A stretch of 64,000 nucleotides of DNA. Origin: Pseudomaricurvus alcaniphilus. Lineage in GTDB: Bacteria; Pseudomonadota; Gammaproteobacteria; Pseudomonadales; Cellvibrionaceae. The translations under genes and the position numbers were made by a program. Position 1 is the stretch's first letter. Each line of letters begins with the position of its first letter. Below, piece by piece: positions 33,625 to 42,578 of this stretch. The notes under the pieces are model-generated. The model had not been told where the DNA came from and searched no databases. It saw nothing but the letters and a program-made list of their open reading frames with translations. The stretch lies in the NCBI RefSeq assembly GCF_011440395.1, contig NZ_JAAOIX010000004.1, forward strand, positions 248,001 through 312,000, written 5' to 3'.

Positions 33625-35592
33625 GTGAACCGGTTCTATTGTTTACCCGACCTGTCCGACCTCTCCGACCTGGAGCCGCTGCTGACATTCGGCGGTAAAC
33701 GGCTGCTGCTGGTGGGCGCCTCCGGGGTGGGCAAAAGTACCCTGGCGGCGGCGCTGCTGGACCAGCTGGCGCAGCTGGGAGGCACAGGCTGGTGCCTGAG
33801 CTGTGACCCCGGTTTACCGGCCTTCGGCCCGCCCGGTTGCCTCAACCTGGGTTATCGTGAAGGTGGGCAGTGGATCGCTTTTGCCCAGGCGCCGCTGTGC
33901 AGCCTGGATGCCGGACGCTTTCGCCTGCCACTGGTCACGGCGGCGACCGAGCTGCTGGCCCGGGTCGGCAACCGCACCCTGGTGATCGATACCCCCGGGC
34001 TGGTACAGGGCCCCGGCGCCAGCGAACTGCTGCTGGCCCTGGCGCAAGCCGCGGCCGTGGACGCCTGCCTGCTGCTGAGCCCGGCCGGCGCACCGCTGCC
34101 ATTGACTGCGGCGCTGCGCAGCCTCTCTGCCACAGTGATTCAGCTGCCCTGCGCGCCCCAGGCCCGGCCGCTGGCGCGCACAGACCGCCTGCATCAGCGC
34201 AGCCAGCGCTGGCAGGATTACCTCGGCACTAACAACACCTTGCAACTGTCCGCCACTGAATTGAACCTGCTGGGGACGCCGCCAGCGCTGGCGGACGTCG
34301 ATGCCTGGCGCGGGCGCCAGGTGGCGCTGTACGGTGAGGGTCGGCTGCAGACACTGGGTGAGGTTACCCGGGTCGCCGCCAACGAACTGCACCTGCGGGT
34401 CGCCAGTTTGCCGGCGTCGGTGCAGCAGTTACTGGTGCGCGACGCGGTGCATCGCAACGGGGTGCTGCGCACAGTTCCCAAACCTGTAGCACCGCCGCCG
34501 CTACCCGCAAACAGCGGCGCCAGTGAAGTGCGGGTGGAACTCGGCGCCCTCACCAGCGTGGCCCGGGAGCCCCAGGTGGCGGTGCGCGCCGGCAACGTCA
34601 CCGCCACCCTGGTCAACGGTGTTATGGGCGACCCGCTGCTACAGCTGCGCCTGTTGCACCAGGGCCGCAGCCTGCTGTTCGATATCGGCGATGCCGGCCG
34701 CATGCCCCTGCGCGCCGCGCACCAGGTTACTGACCTGTTTATCAGCCACGCCCACGCCGACCACATAGGTGGTTTTATGTGGCTGGTGCGCTGTCGTATC
34801 GGCGACTTTCCCCCCTGCCGCCTGTACGGCCCCGCCGGTATCGCCCATCACATCCACGGCATGGTCAACGGCATTCTCTGGGACCGGGTGGAAGATCGCG
34901 CACCGCGCTTTGAGATCCACGAATGGCACGGCGACCACCTCAAGCGCTGGCAACTGGTGGCCGGCGGCGACACCCTGGTTCCGCTGGACGAGCTGCCCAT
35001 TGACGACAACATTATCCGGCGCGAACCGGGCTTTGTTATGCGCGCCACCGAGCTCGATCACGGCATCCCGGTGCTGGCCTACGCCTTTGAATCCCGCAAT
35101 CGCCTCAACGTGCGCAAAGAGCGCCTGCAGGCCCTGGGGCTGCAGCCCGGCCCCTGGCTGCAAGACCTCAAACACGCCTACCTGCGCAGTCAGTGGCAAC
35201 AGCGCATCCAGCTCGGCAAGGGCCGCAGCGCCAGCGTCAGCGACCTGGCTGCGCAACTGTTGCTGGAGCAAGCGGGGGATAAAATTGCCTATGCCACCGA
35301 TTTCAGGGACAGCCCGGACAATATCGCAAAATTGAGCCAGCTGGCCGAGGGCGCCCACACCCTGTTCTGTGAAGCCTCGTTTATGCTGGCCGATCGCGCC
35401 CAGGCCGAGCGCACCCAACACCTCACCACCGACGCCTGCGCCCGCATTGCCGAACTGGCCCAGGTAAAACAGCTGGTCGCCTTTCACTTTTCCCACCGTT
35501 ACGAGCGGCAGCGGGAGGCTGTGTACCGGGAGTTGCAGGGATTGAGTTCGCGGGTGGTCGTGCCGACAACACTCGAGCGAGAGTTGGTTTAA
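33625..35592 (+). CDS. Clp1/PNK-like P-loop domain fused to RNase Z-like MBL nuclease
   Basis: A 655-residue two-domain protein. Residues 1 to about 290 form a P-loop kinase-like domain with Walker A GASGVGKST (31-39), an Asp motif CDPG (Asp61) and an IDTPGLVQGPGASELL Walker B-like strand, resembling the Clp1/Grc3 polynucleotide 5'-hydroxyl kinases. Residues from about 300 form a metallo-beta-lactamase nuclease with HAHADH (375-380), a further His in LDHGIP, the metal-bridging Asp in YATDFRDSPDN, HLTTD, and a final HFSHRY, the pattern of RNase Z. It starts at GTG with a GAGG site. RNA end processing or repair is the natural inference; the fusion is the notable point. Confidence 0.85.
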   Translation: MNRFYCLPDLSDLSDLEPLLTFGGKRLLLVGASGVGKSTLAAALLDQLAQLGGTGWCLSCDPGLPAFGPPGCLNLGYREGGQWIAFAQAPLCSLDAGRFRLPLVTAATELLARVGNRTLVIDTPGLVQGPGASELLLALAQAAAVDACLLLSPAGAPLPLTAALRSLSATVIQLPCAPQARPLARTDRLHQRSQRWQDYLGTNNTLQLSATELNLLGTPPALADVDAWRGRQVALYGEGRLQTLGEVTRVAANELHLRVASLPASVQQLLVRDAVHRNGVLRTVPKPVAPPPLPANSGASEVRVELGALTSVAREPQVAVRAGNVTATLVNGVMGDPLLQLRLLHQGRSLLFDIGDAGRMPLRAAHQVTDLFISHAHADHIGGFMWLVRCRIGDFPPCRLYGPAGIAHHIHGMVNGILWDRVEDRAPRFEIHEWHGDHLKRWQLVAGGDTLVPLDELPIDDNIIRREPGFVMRATELDHGIPVLAYAFESRNRLNVRKERLQALGLQPGPWLQDLKHAYLRSQWQQRIQLGKGRSASVSDLAAQLLLEQAGDKIAYATDFRDSPDNIAKLSQLAEGAHTLFCEASFMLADRAQAERTQHLTTDACARIAELAQVKQLVAFHFSHRYERQREAVYRELQGLSSRVVVPTTLERELV

Positions 35593-35645
35593 CTCCCACT
35601 GGTTTAACTCCCACTGGTTAAACTCCCGCCGGTTTAACGCCAGCG
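35586..35645 (+). repeat. Four 15-bp tandem units overlapping a stop codon (locus 3)
   Basis: Units resemble GGTTTAACTCCCACT and start at 35586, 35601, 35616 and 35631. The first contains the TAA stop of the Clp1-RNase Z fusion; the second and fourth repeat a TAA in the same frame, and the third carries TAA one base shifted. Confidence 0.85.
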
Positions 35646-35876
35646 AGTTGGCAGTCACCGCCCCCGAGGACATGAGCAACTATTGCCGTGCCGTTAGTCC
35701 GGCAGTTCGCCAGTATTCAGTGAAAAGCAACCGGGCTGGCCAGGTATTGTCAAAATAACATTGATAGAGATTCTGGCATTACACGGTTTAATGGAATCAC
35801 GCCAGGCCCTATGATGTGGTCCACTGACTGCCGAGGTTGATGCCCGGCAATCCCCCAACACCACCGGAGAAATACC

Positions 35877-36902
35877 ATGCAAGCTGTTGGCTATCGCAAA
35901 TCCCTGCCCATCAATGACCCGGCTTCCCTAACCGACTTCGAGCTGCCCCAACCCAGCGCCAGTGGCCGCGACCTGCTGGTCAAGGTGGCGGCCATCGCGG
36001 TCAACCCGGTGGATTGCAAAATACGCCAGCGAGTCTCTCCCGCCGACGGCGACTACAAGGTACTGGGTTGGGATGCCGTCGGCGAGGTGGTTGCCACCGG
36101 CGACGCCGTCACCCAATTCAAGCCCGGCGACCAGGTCTACTACGCCGGCGACCTCAACCGCCAGGGCAGTAATGCCGAGTACCAATTGGTGGACGAACGG
36201 CTGGTGGGTAACAAGCCCAAGAACCTGTCAGACGCGGACGCCGCCGCCCTGCCGCTAACCGCCATCACCGCCTGGGAAATGCTGTTCGACCACCTGGCCA
36301 TTCAGCAACAGAACCCGGACGCAATCGAACCCTCCAATGAAGTGATCCTGGTTGTGGGCGCTGCCGGCGGCGTGGGTTCGATTTTAATCCAGCTCGCCAA
36401 AGCCCTCACCGGCGCCACCCTGATCGCCACCGCCTCACGGCAGAGCTCGCAAGCCTGGGTCAAGCAACTGGGCGCACACCATGTTGTCGACCACAGCCAG
36501 CCACTGCCGGCACAAATTGAAGCCCTGGGCATCGGCCCGGTTACTCACGTTGCCAGCCTCACCCACTCCGACAGCTATATCGATAGCTATACCGAAGTGC
36601 TGGCGCCGCGCGGCAAGATCGCTTTAATCGACGACCCTCAATCCCTCGACATCCTCAAACTGAAACCCAAGAGCCTGTCACTGCACTGGGAGTTTATGTT
36701 TACGCGCTCCATGTTCCAGACCGCGGACATGATCGAACAGAGCCGCCTGCTGAACCGGGTGGCCGAGCTGGTGGATCGCGGTTATATCCAAACCACCGCC
36801 GGCAAAAACCTGGGCCCCATCAATGCCGAAAACCTGCGCGCCGCCCACGCCGAACTGGAGTCCGGCCGCTCGATTGGCAAGATTGTGTTGCAGGGGTTTT
36901 AA
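35877..36902 (+). CDS. Zinc-type alcohol dehydrogenase-like/quinone oxidoreductase
   Basis: A 341-residue medium-chain dehydrogenase/reductase. The N-terminal catalytic domain has VNPVDCKIRQR and GWDAVGEVVATG, and the NAD(P) site is VVGAAGGVGSILIQLA. This matches the zinc-binding-like ADH family 1 (TIGR02817-type) that usually lacks the catalytic zinc ligands. GGAGA precedes the ATG at 35877. The substrate is unknown; a quinone or enone is likely from the family. Confidence 0.9.
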   Translation: MQAVGYRKSLPINDPASLTDFELPQPSASGRDLLVKVAAIAVNPVDCKIRQRVSPADGDYKVLGWDAVGEVVATGDAVTQFKPGDQVYYAGDLNRQGSNAEYQLVDERLVGNKPKNLSDADAAALPLTAITAWEMLFDHLAIQQQNPDAIEPSNEVILVVGAAGGVGSILIQLAKALTGATLIATASRQSSQAWVKQLGAHHVVDHSQPLPAQIEALGIGPVTHVASLTHSDSYIDSYTEVLAPRGKIALIDDPQSLDILKLKPKSLSLHWEFMFTRSMFQTADMIEQSRLLNRVAELVDRGYIQTTAGKNLGPINAENLRAAHAELESGRSIGKIVLQGF

Positions 36903-36934
36903 CCGAGAGCCAGGAATGGTTGAGTAAAAGCAGT

Positions 36935-36953
36935 AAAAGGGGACTTTGTCCCC
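36935..36953 (-). terminator. Terminator after the cupin gene
   Basis: GGGGAC-ttt-GTCCCC forms a six-base stem, and on the minus strand it is followed by TTTTAC. It lies four bases after the cupin stop and between convergent genes. Confidence 0.6.
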
Positions 36954-36956
36954 ATT

Positions 36957-37319
36957 CTACGAGACGCCTTCTACCACCACATAGATCTTCTTCACCGTTT
37001 CGATGGTGCGCCACAGGCCCCGGTAACCGGGCTTCATAACAAAGCTGTCGCCGGCCCGGTAGATCACCGGCTCACCGCCCTCGGGTGTCAGTTCCGCCAC
37101 CCCTTCGAGCAGATAGCAGAATTCAAAGGTATCGCCTTTGATCGACTTGTTGACCCCGGGGGTCGACTCGAAGATACCGGTCTTGATGCGACCATCGGCG
37201 GCAAGTTCCGCCGGCCATGCTTTGAGCAGCGGGTTGCCCTCCACCAGTCGCTCGGGGGCGACGCGGGATTCACGGGGCGCTTCTACAGGGTTCTGTACAA
37301 TGGTTTTCAGCAGTGACAT
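36957..37319 (-). CDS. Cupin-domain protein, EutQ/DUF861-like
   Basis: A small 120-residue single-domain cupin. The two cupin motifs read as GDTFEFCYLLEGVAEL and YRAGDSFVMKPGYRGLW, as in the (S)-ureidoglycine aminohydrolase/EutQ-like group with the conserved Trp. I start at the ATG at 37319; the frame is open for 35 more codons upstream but these are low-complexity and have no site. No metabolic partner is nearby, so the role is open. Confidence 0.85.
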   Translation of the reverse strand: MSLLKTIVQNPVEAPRESRVAPERLVEGNPLLKAWPAELAADGRIKTGIFESTPGVNKSIKGDTFEFCYLLEGVAELTPEGGEPVIYRAGDSFVMKPGYRGLWRTIETVKKIYVVVEGVS

Positions 37320-37502
37320 AAGCAATCTCTGGATGAGTAAAGACCTGACAGTGGCTCGGCGCCAATGTCGCCAGCGTAGAATTGTAGGTAATGCCGCTGC
37401 GCCACTGGCAGCTAATGACTGCAATCATTCGGCAGTTTTCGCCGTTTACCGCGCTGCCGACGGCACAAGTGGCTTGGCAGGTACCACACCCTCTCCCATA
37501 AA

Positions 37503-37522
37503 GGGGACGGAGTGAAGCTCCC
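37503..37522. repeat. GGGGACGGAGTGAAGCTCCCC-type hairpin, copy 2
   Basis: Imperfect hairpin closely related in sequence to 33350-33372 (both have GGGGAC, TGAAGCTCCCC). It abuts the 3' end of the DNA ligase gene. Confidence 0.5.
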
Positions 37523-37526
37523 CATA

Positions 37527-38390
37527 CTACTGGGAGCGCCGTCGCAGAAAGGTGGCAAAGCGCGGCAGGCCCGTGGCTGTTGTACCGTGGTGTTTAAAGG
37601 TTATGGTGCTGCCCAGCGGCGGCGGGTTGCGTCGTTCGGCATCGGAGAAACCACTGCCGACCTTGAAACGCTGCCCGGACGGCAACTCCAACAGCAGGGA
37701 GCCCAGCAGCCCCCGATACTTGCCCCGGCCGGGCATATGAGCGACCACCACCGCTTCACCATCCTCATAGGTTTTCAGTTTCAGCAGGTCATCCGAACGC
37801 ACGGCCCGGTAGTGGGAAGTGCCGCGATGCAACATCAGGCCCTCACCGCCGGCAGCCACGACCGCCTGCAAACGCGCCTGCAACTGCGCCTCGCTGGCGA
37901 CGCGAAATTGGTCCACCAGGGCGAGGTAGCTGGATGGATGACCTCCGAGCAATTCGCGCATTCTCTGCAGGCGCTGATCAAAGTCACCGGGCTCCGCCGG
38001 CAGATCGAATACCATAAAGCGGATTCGTCGCCAGCTGTCCGCCTCTGGCCGTTGGCGCCGCACTGCACCGGACAGCCTGGCAAACGTACCCCGCCCCATC
38101 CACAGCTCACCGTCGAGGGGCTGCGCCGGAAAGCCCTCCGTAAACCAGACCGGCGCATGAATGGGATGTCCGCCACGGGAGAATAGTTGCGAGCCGTCCC
38201 AGTACGCCCTGACGCCGTCCAGCTTTTCACTTACCCAGTAATCGGCCAGCTGGATATCGCGCTGGTAGACATTGGCCAACATGAGCCCCGGCGGCTCGGG
38301 TGAGGGTACGGTGACTCGACCAGCCGCCGCCTCTGCTACCCACACACCACCGCCCAAACACCACAACACAATCCACAACCACCGGCTCAT
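37527..38390 (-). CDS. Exported ATP-dependent DNA ligase, LigE type
   Basis: A minimal ATP-dependent DNA ligase of 287 residues with an N-terminal signal peptide (MSRWLWIVLWCLGGGVWVAEA), implying a periplasmic location as described for LigE enzymes in Haemophilus and Neisseria. The adenylation lysine is in SEKLDGVRAYWDG (Lys56), followed by LDGELWMGRG, the GGEGLMLHRG motif IV and LLKLKTYED motif V, then a compact OB domain with VGSGFSDAERRNPP. No extra DNA-binding domain is present. The ATG at 38390 has an AGGGAGAG site; an upstream ATG at 38408 lacks one. Confidence 0.92.
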   Translation of the reverse strand: MSRWLWIVLWCLGGGVWVAEAAAGRVTVPSPEPPGLMLANVYQRDIQLADYWVSEKLDGVRAYWDGSQLFSRGGHPIHAPVWFTEGFPAQPLDGELWMGRGTFARLSGAVRRQRPEADSWRRIRFMVFDLPAEPGDFDQRLQRMRELLGGHPSSYLALVDQFRVASEAQLQARLQAVVAAGGEGLMLHRGTSHYRAVRSDDLLKLKTYEDGEAVVVAHMPGRGKYRGLLGSLLLELPSGQRFKVGSGFSDAERRNPPPLGSTITFKHHGTTATGLPRFATFLRRRSQ

Positions 38391-38828
38391 CAATCTCTCC
38401 CTGCTCATCCGCGGCGCATCCTGATAACGCAGTACCTACAGTAAGCGCTGGCACAACCAAGGCAATACCGAGCCGCCGCCCAAAGTCGCAAGCCCAGGGG
38501 TTTTACAAGAAAAATCAGTCCGAAGTAGCAACTGAAACTGAAGAAGGGGTCGAGAAAAACGGGATGGGGTGCTATGGGATGAAGGGATATCGAATGGAGT
38601 GCCGAAGCATAGTTGCCATTGGCTTATGGCCCCTTTTGCAATAAGAATTTCTGGTTTATCGAAAAGACGCTGTTGGATTTCGGTACAGGATTCAGGTGCT
38701 GGCAGTAAGGGGAAACCCCTCACCGGATGGTTCACGCGGAGTGAATACTACTAAAATATTGCGACAAAAATGGTGTTAATCGCCCGCTTGCATCCAGGCG
38801 ACCAACACCACCGCTTACAGTAATAACA
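38391..38828. other. Intergenic region without recognisable gene
   Basis: 438 bases between the DNA ligase start and the end of the next receptor. It contains a small GGGG-AAA-CCCC hairpin at about 38706 and no convincing gene; short frames on both strands lack family features. Confidence 0.5.
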
Positions 38829-41162
38829 TCAGAACTGATAAGCCACCGTTGCGGTCCAGGTTCTCGGGGCACCATAAAACGCCAGTTCGCCAGAAGCCAG
38901 GTTGTAGCCTCCGGTTTTATACTCCCTGTCCTGCAGGTTTTTCAGGTAGAGACTGACGGTCCAGTGCTCATCGCTGGAGTACCAGTTGGCGCTGGCATCC
39001 CACAAAATATAGGACTCATTCTGGTCGCAGCTGCAGAGGACATTGTTAAAGTTCCTGGAAGCGCCGCGATAAGACGCGGCCGTGTTCAAGGCCAGGCTGC
39101 CCGCAGTGTCGAGGTCAACCTTGTAGTTAAAGCCCAGCTGCGCAGTCCAGTCGGGGGCGTTCAGCATTTCCCAGCTATCGGAGACATCCACTCCGGCAGA
39201 GATCACTTCGATCAACTCGGCATTCATATAGCCAACTGCCAGCGAGGAGCTGAATGCAGGTGTAAACTGGGCAATAGCTTCCAGTTCAGCGCCCTTGATT
39301 TCAGCGGTACCGGCATTAACCACATCCGAGGAAAAGAACACCGGCTCCGGCTGGGCCTGCTGCACGGTAAGTTGCATGTCGGTGTAGTCCATATCAAATA
39401 CGGCAAAATTCAAGCGCAACCGATCATTCAACAGCTGTGATTTTATGCCGGCTTCCCAGGTATCAACAATCTCCGGGTCATAACCCTTGGCCACATTGGG
39501 GTTGAGCGCGGCATTGCCACGCATATCAAAACCACCTGACTTAAAACCTTCCGCGTAGCTGATATAGACCATAATGTCGTCATTGATCTGCCAGTCCAGC
39601 TTGGCCGAGGGACTGACCTCGCTCCAGTCGTCTTTGGCCTCATCATCGCTAATATTTGTATCCTTCGGAGGCTCCAAAGGATCCAAAGAATCCAAAGGAT
39701 ACACCAGGGTATCGTCAGCGGGGTCGCCAAAGGTAAACCCGGAGCCCTGGGTGGTGGTATAGGGAAAGGAGTTGGCCGTTATGTAAGAAATACGATGGAT
39801 GTTGGAATTCTTGTCATCCTTGGTGATTCTGACACCCGCGGTAAAGGTCAGCGTATCGGTGATATTGTAGCTACCGTTGAGATACGCGGACTCACTTACG
39901 GTATCGACATCGCCGCCGACCGCCAGGTCAAAATGGGTGCCGGAAAATGGATTCGAACCGTTTAACACTACGTCAAAAGCGCCGGCCGAATTGCCTTTAA
40001 AGTAGTAAAGACCGCCCACCAGGGCGAAACGGTCGGTAGTATAGTTGACCTGCAGCTCGTGGGATTGCTGCTCGTCAGTGTACTTGGCGGGCACATCAAA
40101 GGCGTCCAATGGCGTGCCTTCAAAGTCAATAAACTGCTGGGTTTCGCCCTCCCGATCGGCATAAATATACTTGATTGAAAGCTGCTCGTTAACGTCATAT
40201 TGGGCGGTAAGGGAAAAGCCCTGGTTTTCAACATTGGAGCGATGGGTGGTGCCGCAGGCTGAGTCATAGGGATCGCCGGAGGCCATAAACAACTCCGAGG
40301 TGCCGGGGTTTATCAAACCGGTCTGGTTCGACTGGGTGCCGCAAAGCTGATTGGAATCATCGTCGGTTTTATCGGCGGAAAAACGAAAAAACAACTGCTC
40401 TGTCGGCGTGTATTCAACACTGACCCGGCCGACCAGCACATCCTTGTTGTAGTTATCCACTGAGCTGGAAAACAAGCCAGTATCAATATCGTAACCGGTT
40501 AGCACCTTGCCGTAGCCATCGCGATCCATTTTTGATACCGCGCCGCCGATATACAGCTGGTTTTCAATAATCGGCATTTGGCCGGCCAGGGTGAATTCCT
40601 GCTGGTCATAGGCACCGGTACTGACCGTTACTTTGGCGTTGGCTTCACCGCTCATCTTTTTGGTAACGTATTTTATCGCACCGCCGACGGTATTTTTTCC
40701 ATACAGCGTGCCCTGGGGGCCGCGCAATATTTCAATCCGCTCCACATCGAATACGTCGATCACCGCGGCTTGCGGGCGCGCATAATACACATCGTCTACA
40801 TAGACTCCGACGCCAGGTTCAAAGCCCCACAGTGGATCCTGCTGGCCAACGCCGCGTATGTAGGCAGTGAGCGTTGAATTGGTGGCGCGACTGGCCCGCA
40901 GCTGGGTATTGGGTGAGCTTTTTTCCAGTTCAATCAAACTGGTAACGCCTTTATTTTCCAGTTCAACACCAGTCAGGGCAGTGATTGACACGGGAACTTT
41001 CTGCAGGCTTTGCTCACGCTTTTGTGCGGTGACAATAATTTCTTCCAAACCTTCGTTGTTACCAGCCTGCTGAGCCCAGCTCAATCCCGAGAGTGGACTG
41101 GCAACAACGGCAAGAGTGATGGCGGCGGCAAGTCGTTTTCTATTCATATTATAATTTTTCAT
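38829..41162 (-). CDS. TonB-dependent receptor
   Basis: Outer-membrane receptor of 777 residues, complete. A signal peptide ends near LSWAQ, then a TonB box-like LEEIIVTAQKREQ, a plug with AYIRGVGQQDP and EILRGPQGTLYGKNTVGGAIKYVTKK, and a barrel ending in WTATVAYQF. The ATG at 41162 has an AGGTG site. The promoter region carries two close TTCAACA-type palindromes, shared with the divergent 3-hydroxybutyrate dehydrogenase. An internal run of 9-bp repeats gives the LDSLDPLEPP stretch in one loop. The ligand may be related to hydroxyalkanoate-type compounds, by inference from the neighbours. Confidence 0.94.
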   Translation of the reverse strand: MKNYNMNRKRLAAAITLAVVASPLSGLSWAQQAGNNEGLEEIIVTAQKREQSLQKVPVSITALTGVELENKGVTSLIELEKSSPNTQLRASRATNSTLTAYIRGVGQQDPLWGFEPGVGVYVDDVYYARPQAAVIDVFDVERIEILRGPQGTLYGKNTVGGAIKYVTKKMSGEANAKVTVSTGAYDQQEFTLAGQMPIIENQLYIGGAVSKMDRDGYGKVLTGYDIDTGLFSSSVDNYNKDVLVGRVSVEYTPTEQLFFRFSADKTDDDSNQLCGTQSNQTGLINPGTSELFMASGDPYDSACGTTHRSNVENQGFSLTAQYDVNEQLSIKYIYADREGETQQFIDFEGTPLDAFDVPAKYTDEQQSHELQVNYTTDRFALVGGLYYFKGNSAGAFDVVLNGSNPFSGTHFDLAVGGDVDTVSESAYLNGSYNITDTLTFTAGVRITKDDKNSNIHRISYITANSFPYTTTQGSGFTFGDPADDTLVYPLDSLDPLEPPKDTNISDDEAKDDWSEVSPSAKLDWQINDDIMVYISYAEGFKSGGFDMRGNAALNPNVAKGYDPEIVDTWEAGIKSQLLNDRLRLNFAVFDMDYTDMQLTVQQAQPEPVFFSSDVVNAGTAEIKGAELEAIAQFTPAFSSSLAVGYMNAELIEVISAGVDVSDSWEMLNAPDWTAQLGFNYKVDLDTAGSLALNTAASYRGASRNFNNVLCSCDQNESYILWDASANWYSSDEHWTVSLYLKNLQDREYKTGGYNLASGELAFYGAPRTWTATVAYQF

Positions 41163-41258
41163 AGGGCACCTGTTCGCTAGATTTAGGATGGGCTGTCTTG
41201 CTGATCTTTATCGGACGATAACCGTTACCACGCTATCTAACAGTTATAATTTTAGTGT

Positions 41259-41276
41259 TTTCAACAGTTGTTGAAA
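41259..41276. promoter_or_regulatory. Operator palindrome 1: TTTCAACA-gt-TGTTGAAA
   Basis: Perfect 8+8 inverted repeat about 97 bases upstream of the receptor start. Its centre is 32 bases from the centre of the second site, close to three helical turns. Confidence 0.7.
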
Positions 41277-41291
41277 GTAGCTGGAAATATA

Positions 41292-41307
41292 TTCATCAGC
41301 TGTTGAA
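41292..41307. promoter_or_regulatory. Operator palindrome 2: TTCATCA-gc-TGTTGAA
   Basis: Second site with one mismatch to the palindrome, on the same face of the helix as site 1. The pair suggests cooperative binding. Confidence 0.6.
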
Positions 41308-41593
41308 TTGTCAAGCGCAATTTTTCGACGCTATCGGCATGCTTGTTTCAGGCTGGCCGGGCCGAGCCCGCTTATGATAAAAATCGTCGAAAATACAATG
41401 GTATAAATCGCTGCAAAAGCCGGGTTTAGCGGCCGCGCCGGGGCAACCGTGGGTATAGGGAACGGTCGAAATTTCGTTGACCTGGGCATCTTGCAGCCAG
41501 GCTGGATGTAACTGTCGGCAACCACAGACATTCAAGTTTGCAGGCTAGCGGGAAACGTCTCGCTTGAGTTCAGGATTGGCTTCAGGCAATATA

Positions 41594-41609
41594 TTCAACA
41601 CATGTTGAA
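41594..41609. promoter_or_regulatory. Operator palindrome 3: TTCAACA-ca-TGTTGAA
   Basis: Perfect 7+7 inverted repeat, 109 bases upstream of the bdhA-like gene. The same motif on both sides of the region implies a common regulator for the receptor and the enzymes; the regulator is not in this window. Confidence 0.7.
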
Positions 41610-41717
41610 AATTGAGTTTTGGAGTGTCGACAACCACTCGCACCAACTCTCTACGACAGCAACTCTTTCAAACAGGCAATTCTCTAAAACCAAAGCTGCA
41701 AAGCAAAAGGGCAAAGT

Positions 41718-42491
41718 ATGAATAAAAAAACAGCCTTGATTACCGGCGCCGCCAGCGGCATTGGGTTGGCGATTGCTGCCAACCTGGCACGACAAGGTCA
41801 CAGTGTATGCCTGACCGATGTCAATAAAGAGGCTGTGCAGCAGGCGGCAGAGGTTTTACGACAAGAGCGGCTCGATGTATTTGCACAACCACTTGATGTC
41901 ACCAGCGATACGGCCATCGATGCTGTTGTCACTGCTGTTGCCAAGCGAACCGGCGCGATTGATATCCTGATCAACAATGCCGGCCTGCAACATGTGTCGA
42001 GGTTGGAAGATTTTCCGGTGGATCGCTGGCGCCTGCTGATTGAGGTGTTGTTGGTCGGCCCCTCTATGCTGACCCGCGCCGTGTTACCGCTAATGCGCGA
42101 GCACAACTACGGCCGCATTATCAATATAGGTTCCATTCACTCGCTGGTTGCATCGCCACATAAAAGTGCTTATGTGGCCGCCAAGCACGGTCTATTGGGT
42201 TTTTCCAAAACCGTAGCGCTGGAAACCGCCGACCAGGATATTACGATCAACACCATCTGCCCGGCCTATGTGAAAACGCCGCTGGTAGAACAGCAGATCG
42301 CCAACCAGGCAAAGGAATACGGCATTTCGGAGCAGGATGTGATCAATAAAATCATGCTCGAACCAATGCCCAAAAAGAGCTTTATTGCCATGGATGAACT
42401 GGAAGGTGCGGTGAATTATTTGATTGATAATGTCTCCCGCAATATCACCGGCCAGCAGTTGGTACTGGATGGCGGCTGGACCGCAAAGTAA
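41718..42491 (+). CDS. bdhA: D-3-hydroxybutyrate dehydrogenase
   Basis: A 257-residue short-chain dehydrogenase that interconverts 3-hydroxybutyrate and acetoacetate with NAD. The cofactor motif is TGAASGIG, the active site has Ser in IGSIHSLVASPHKSAYVAAKHG (YxxxK), and the segments TINTICPAYVKTPLVEQQI and the C-terminal DGGWTAK are diagnostic of the HBDH family. It is 88 bases upstream of the MBL hydrolase and divergent from the receptor under the shared TTCAACA palindromes. Confidence 0.9.
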   Translation: MNKKTALITGAASGIGLAIAANLARQGHSVCLTDVNKEAVQQAAEVLRQERLDVFAQPLDVTSDTAIDAVVTAVAKRTGAIDILINNAGLQHVSRLEDFPVDRWRLLIEVLLVGPSMLTRAVLPLMREHNYGRIINIGSIHSLVASPHKSAYVAAKHGLLGFSKTVALETADQDITINTICPAYVKTPLVEQQIANQAKEYGISEQDVINKIMLEPMPKKSFIAMDELEGAVNYLIDNVSRNITGQQLVLDGGWTAK

Positions 42492-42578
42492 CGCCTGCCT
42501 TTGCACCACAAAAATGGCTGGACTTCAGCGCAGAGAACGCCAATCATTCGTCTATTTGAAGAAAAAGGCGCCTGTTTT

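Larger units (their letters stand above)
41163..41717. other. Divergent control region with three related palindromes
   Basis: This 555-base AT-rich gap separates the receptor (leftward) from the bdhA-like gene (rightward). Three copies of TTCAACA-N2-TGTTGAA are present, listed separately. No gene is supported; the minus-strand frames at 41.3-41.5 kb have no recognisable product. Confidence 0.7.
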
